A stretch of 64,000 bases of DNA from Sarcocystis neurona. Taxonomy: Eukaryota > Apicomplexa > Conoidasida > Eucoccidiorida > Sarcocystidae. The DNA lies in assembly GCA_000727475.1 (NCBI GenBank), contig KL647298.1, positions 2,845,569 to 2,909,568 of the forward strand, read 5' to 3'. Each line of letters begins with the position of its first letter. The first letter of the stretch is position 1. The position numbers were made by a program, and so were the translations under genes. The notes under the pieces are model-generated. The model was not told the DNA's origin and searched no databases. It worked only from the letters and a program-made list of their open reading frames with translations. Positions 59,972 to 64,000 of this stretch are shown piece by piece.

Positions 59972-62776
59972 AGCAGGTTCCTCTTGAAGTTGCGCACATG
60001 CGAGCGGCATGTCTCGCGTCGTCCCAGGCGCACGTTTTTGTGATGAGTCATTTACGCGAGGGGATGATTGAATTGCATGCAGAAGATTTATTCAAAAGTT
60101 TTGTAGGCCACGCCGGGGCCGCTCGCCACGTCGCATACACCTGCATTTGCTGGTCAGCACCACTTCTTCTTCGTCTGCCTTCCCTTTTCTACTGCGACTG
60201 CGTCCGCTGCCCTTCCCCTTCTTCTTTTTTTACCTCCTCTCATTTTTCTTCGTTTTCTTCTTCTAAATGCCGATCTCCATGCACAAACGAATATTTCTGC
60301 GTTCTCTTCTGGACGTCTCTCCATCTTTGAATCACCGCGCGCCGAATACACGCCGTCTCCGTCTCCGTCTCCGTCTCTCTTGACATGTATATATACGTGA
60401 ATTTATACAAAAGTTGATGACGCAGCAAATCCTGCGTTCAAAGTCCCCCACGACGAACAGCTGCTTCTAATTCAGTCTCTCTTTCGCGACGTATACATAC
60501 ACGTATATATATGCAGGTATACGCATATACAAATATATATATGTACATCTATAGATGTCCGCGGATTCACAGGAACAGCAGGTGGGGAACATTTCCCTAT
60601 TTGTGTTCACGATCGATGGCGACTTGCAACTGCGTCTTCCTCATGCTCTTCTCTCTTTATAGGCACACGTGTATATATAGACATACGCATATAAATGTAT
60701 ATACGTGTGAATAGATAGATAGATGGCATACCACGTGCTTCTCCCCATTCAGGGCAACCTGTAGAGGCGTCCTCATCGGTGTCTCTCTCTCTCTCTACAT
60801 ATATAAACGTATGTGGTGTGCATGCACGTATATACAAACATGTATATATGTGGTGTGCATGCATGCATGTGTGTATGTGGATATAAAAGCTAGACGAGTA
60901 GGACGTGCACACGTATGTTCGGGGTTGAACACGATTTGTAGCTGCCAATCCTTCAATCTCTCGCTCTGTCTCTCTCTACATATATACACACATATGTACA
61001 TATATATATGTGGTGTCTATACACGTATATACTGACGTACATATATATATATAAACGTGAGATGAATAGGACGTGTCTGATGTGGCCAGGGGTGCCCGCA
61101 CCACGCACCACTCGTACGTGCGTCTTGCTGTTTTGTACGGACGCGTGTCTCTACCAATAGATGTGATGCAACGTACTCACTATACATATGTGTATCTGTA
61201 GCGCATGCATGCGCCAATATACAGCTTAGAGCAGGGCGGATGTGGACCCGGGCCGCTTGTGTGCGTGGTTGGTGTGCATGTCGTAGATGAGCGTCGTAGG
61301 GAGAAACAGCATGAGAGAGAACAAATACGAATATATGACTGCATGCATATATGTGAAGGTACGAAGTGCTTTATGTTGGAGTTCTACTGAAAGTTTGGGT
61401 TCGTTTCCCAACGCAGAAGTTGTGTTGAACAAACGATCTGCGTCCTGCCCTCTTTTCCTCTGTATCTCGTCGAGTCGCACGAAGCAGAAAAACAGCAAGA
61501 CAGAGAGAGAGGACGATAGACGTGTATATACTTGTATGTGGGGAGAGAGGCTGCTGCAGTTGCCGGCAGCAGCAGCAGCGCTGCGAGCATGTGTCCGACG
61601 CTTGAGACGTGGGCATTCGTTTGCGTTACGTCTGAGGACGCGAAGCAACGCAGCGCTTCGTTTTGCGTCGGCTGCGTCGAACAAATCGTCGTCGTTTCTC
61701 TTCTGTGTAGAAGGACGCACGTACGTGGGGATATCTTGCGGCAGCTGTGCCTCGAGTCACTCTACATACTTTTCGTCCGTACGCAGATGGAGAACCTCCC
61801 CTCTTCCATCACCAGCCCGCAGAATCTTGCAGTGCCTCTTCGCTGCTTCTACTCTCTGCGGAAACCTCCGCACAGCCCCTTCTTCATATACGCAGTCACA
61901 TTTTCTGCATGCACCTGCTGTCCCCTCCCTCTACATATATACACATACATATATACATGTGTATGTGTATGTGTGTGTATATATGTATGAATTTGTAGAC
62001 ATCGACGTAGATAACAGAGGGGAAAGCGTCGAGAGACGTTTGCCCGTATATGCGCACGCATGCGAATATTCGTCGATTGCCAGCATGCACCAGCGTCCTC
62101 CCCACTTCTAAATATATATTCACATGCATGTCCATAATGCATGTCCATGTAGATAACTTCGCACATGGTACGATGAAAATGTGTACATATTCACTCATAT
62201 AGGTGCCCGCATATGTTTGAGTAAAAGAAAAGAGACGCCTACATGTAAGTATATACGCATGCTGCTAGCAGAGGAGCTAACTTGTGTATTCAGTCCGAAT
62301 GTGGCAACGCAGTATCTTTTGTTCGCAATATATCCTCCCTTGTTACTGCTTGTTCATCGTTTTCTTCGGAGGAATATGGCGGATCCTTTTCTGCTGCTGC
62401 TGCTGCTTCTTTGCAGTCCCATATTCTCCACGCGCTCCCGTTGCTGCTCCTGCTGCTCCTGCTGCTGTTTTCGTTACTGCTGCCGTTACCGTTGCTGCTG
62501 TTCCTGTTGACACTCGTGATGTCGCTGCTCCTGTTGCTGGTGCTGCTGTTCCTGTTACTGCTCTTGCTGCTGCCGTTCTTGACCTTGCTGCTGCTCCTGT
62601 TGCTGCTCCTCCTGCTCCTGCTGCTGCTCTTCCTGTCGCCGCTGCTGCTGCTCTTCCTCTCGCCGCTGCGGTTTTTTTTTAGCGCCGGTGAAAATGGGGC
62701 GACACTTCACTACGGACATGCGGGTCGTCCAAATGATGAGCGGATTGAGTCGGGAGATATGATGCTCCTGGACATG
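49641..62776 (+). CDS. PEPD: Xaa-Pro dipeptidase (prolidase), first eight exons; 3' part beyond the window
   Basis: A cytosolic metallopeptidase of the M24 pita-bread fold that cleaves Xaa-Pro dipeptides. Exons: 49641-49973, 51675-51807, 53374-53518, 56179-56284, 56429-56452, 57699-57851, 59977-60152 and 62683-62776. Phases agree at every junction. Landmarks: GVLLGGGTSDDW (human VVLQGGEETQ); FRQDPFFRYLFGVNEPDLYG (human [20 protein letters not shown]); TPEWYREKYGLD; IFVLRGTNSDSG (human LTLRGVNTDSG); RVYK/VPLEVAHMRA, aligned to human without a gap; YTCIC/CAGENGATLHYGHAG and DERIESGDMMLLDM (human [20 protein letters not shown] and NGDMCLFDM). The aspartate at 62771-62773 matches the first metal ligand (human D276). 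The other four ligands must lie to the right of 64000. The first exon adds about 80 residues before the family start and is the least certain; its phase and an SNRKLLAQRTKQ-like helix support it. Confidence 0.9.
51416..51549. repeat. 15-bp minisatellite TGCTTCTGCAGCTGA
   Basis: About nine tandem units with C/T variation at one position. Each unit contains CTGCAG and CAGCTG. It is open in all forward frames (AADAS or LQLML translations) but lies in prolidase intron 1 (49974-51674), 126 bp before the exon 2 acceptor. The whole 51130-51670 stretch is CTG-rich. Confidence 0.85.
54880..55385. repeat. CAG-rich tracts in prolidase intron 3
   Basis: CAG/GAGCAG runs at 54889-54906 and 55148-55285 on plus, open in several frames (Q- and S-rich plus, C/S-rich minus). 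Prolidase motif continuity from 53518 to 56179 shows that this 2.7-kb stretch is spliced out. Confidence 0.65.
55540..59290. repeat. AT microsatellite field in prolidase introns
   Basis: (TA)n and TATATG tracts at 55535-55700, 55850-55970, 56750-57120, 57995-58110, 58185-58420 and 58980-59280, plus CCGTCT hexamer runs at 57915-57950 and 58497-58580. The three prolidase exons at 56179, 56429 and 57699 sit between these tracts. Confidence 0.7.
56429..56452 (+). CDS. PEPD: 24-nt microexon of prolidase
   Basis: Acceptor GTGTTGCAG precedes RCVDEFPH, followed by a GTATTC donor that restores the IRGIDKIFVLRG frame. A better-looking donor (GTAAGG at 56461) would give a 32-nt exon but throws the next exon out of frame, so I prefer the 24-nt form. 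Alternatively the exon is skipped: 56284 to 57699 is also in phase 0, which leaves the human-like spacing. Confidence 0.55.
59622..59706. repeat. CTG/CTT triplet tract
   Basis: About 27 CTG, CTT or TTG triplets in a row after a G-rich stretch with a run of nine G near 59606. Intronic to prolidase (57852-59976), so its poly-L, poly-A and poly-C readings are not protein. Confidence 0.9.
62385..62680. repeat. CTG-rich tract ending at a prolidase acceptor
   Basis: Imperfect CTG, CTC and TTG triplets for nearly 300 bp, then CGGTTTTTTTTTAG directly before the exon at 62683. Together they act as an extended polypyrimidine tract. The tract is open on plus and spuriously extends the prolidase frame upstream. 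Confidence 0.85.
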
Positions 62777-64000
62777 GTATTTCTCTCTTCCTTCTCTTCT
62801 CTACAGCGATCCAATCTTCCACACACACATATCAGCATGACATATATATATGTGTGTGTCATGCTGATACGCGTCCATTCCCATTTACACATGACTATTA
62901 CGTCCACACACAAATACATGTATGCCTCCTGGAGTTCTCCTTGTGTTCCCCCTTCTCTTGCTGTCGATGTCTCTGCTGCTGCTGCCTCCCCGTCTCTCTT
63001 TCTGTCTGCCCATATATATACATGTGCCTTTGGGAGGGTTTGCCAGGAGAAATTCAGAGAGTCTGCAGGTGCTTCAGCATTTCTCCCTCCAAAAGTCTCC
63101 CCACATATATGTCCACATATCTACACATTTATATCTTCCTCTATCTGCCTACCTCTATCCATCCCTCTCTCCATATATATACACATGCACACATATGTAA
63201 ATATGTATATGGGCCTTGTCCACACGTATATATGTGTGTATATATGTGTCCGCGTGGTGCTGGGTTGGTGAGAGAGAAAGAGACGAGGAGAGACACACCG
63301 CGAAAGCGGGAGTAGTGGAGAAGGGACAGAAAGCGAGGGAGCACGAAGCGAGCAGAAAGGAGGCGAGCCTCACGAATGGAGGGGTCTACGGAGTATATAT
63401 GGAGGGAGAGGATTTCTTCTCGGGGAGACGCCGTGTCTGAGAAGCAGAAGTTGCAGCAGTTGCTGCAGCAGCGCGTCTCTCCGCGTGTGCAGCTCGAAGT
63501 TGACTCCCCGCAGATTTCTCCCTTTTCCTCAGCCTCACTGCCTCTTTTCTGTCATTCGTACTTTCTGTCTCTGTCTCTTCTTCTTTCTATTCCTCTCTTT
63601 CTGTCTCTGACTGTGTGTGTCCCACCGTCTCTCTGTGTCTCCCCGTCTCTCTGTGTGTGTCTCCCTATCTCCCTCCGTGTCTCCCTGCCTCTTTATATGT
63701 CTTCCTGTCTCCACGCGTGTCTCCGTGTCTCCCCGTATGCCTCCCCGTCTCCCTGTGTGTCTCCCCCTCTCTGTGTGTCTCCCCGTCTCCCCGTATGTCT
63801 CCCCTTCTCCCGCTGTGTGTCTCCCCTTCTCCCTCTGTGTGTCTCGCTGTCTCCCCCGGTGTCCCCCGTCTCCCTCTGCGTGTCTCCGTGTCTCCCTGTG
63901 TGTCTCCCCCTCTTTCTGTGTCTCCCCCTCTTTGTGTGTCTCCTGTCTCCCTATGCGTCTCCCTGTCTCTCCGCGTGTCTCCCTGTCTCCCTCTGTGTGT
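62777..64000. other. Prolidase intron running off the window
   Basis: Begins at the GTATTT donor after LLDM. The next prolidase exon should encode a GxEYxxxxxDIT-like motif; I see none before 64000. The interval contains TATATG tracts at 62840-63260 and a long pyrimidine-rich array from about 63590. Confidence 0.6.
63590..64000. repeat. Pyrimidine-rich GTCTCCC minisatellite at the right edge
   Basis: Tandem words of the form TGTGTCTCCC and CGTCTCCC, period about 10-20 bp, run to the last base. The plus strand is almost pure C/T with G only in GTG or CGT. The array is cut by the window edge. Confidence 0.85.

Noticed and set aside
59447..60010. Poly-L, poly-A and poly-Q frames across the CTG tract
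   Set aside because: The tract is in the prolidase intron 57852-59976. Prolidase motif continuity across that intron (RVYK to VPLEVAHMR) needs it spliced out.

Overview
The window is eukaryotic nuclear DNA, most likely from a coccidian apicomplexan of the Eimeria type. The reasons are dense CAG/CTG triplet tracts read as poly-Q, poly-A or poly-S, many AT and GT microsatellites packed into introns, genes of many short GT-AG exons, and a flagellar radial-spoke gene (coccidian microgametes carry flagella). I cannot name the species. Nothing bacterial or viral is visible. Almost all open frames in the AT/GT tracts (translations like YIYIYI or CVYVCV) are artefacts; the real genes had to be rebuilt from exons using splice sites, reading phase and remembered family motifs.

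Layout. (1) 1-4570: no gene I can support; holds a degenerate CTG-rich stretch. (2) 4571-9294, minus: a complete four-exon nuclear transport factor 2 gene (125 aa). (3) 11669-14354, minus: a phase-consistent four-exon candidate gene of unknown function with a C-terminal membrane segment. (4) 16829-36361, plus: the MCM-binding protein gene (MCMBP/ETG1), at least eleven exons across about 19.5 kb, with one 2.4-kb exon inflated by low-complexity sequence and a 397-base assembly gap in an intron. (5) 36.4-51 kb: a repeat-poor segment with an intronless radial spoke head protein (RSP4/RSP6 family, 465 aa, plus strand) and, converging on it, a long minus-strand gene for a probably myristoylated protein with EF-hand-like and C2-like regions. 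(6) 49641 to beyond 62776, plus: the first eight exons of Xaa-Pro dipeptidase (prolidase, PEPD); the catalytic half lies beyond the right edge.

The recognised genes are housekeeping or flagellar: nuclear import of Ran-GDP, MCM helicase handling, proline dipeptide turnover and axoneme structure. They do not form a pathway. The striking feature is architecture. Repeat-rich segments hold genes whose small exons float in introns filled with microsatellites and family-specific minisatellites, several with perfect palindromes in the unit. The repeat-poor segment holds an intronless gene and a gene with one very long exon.
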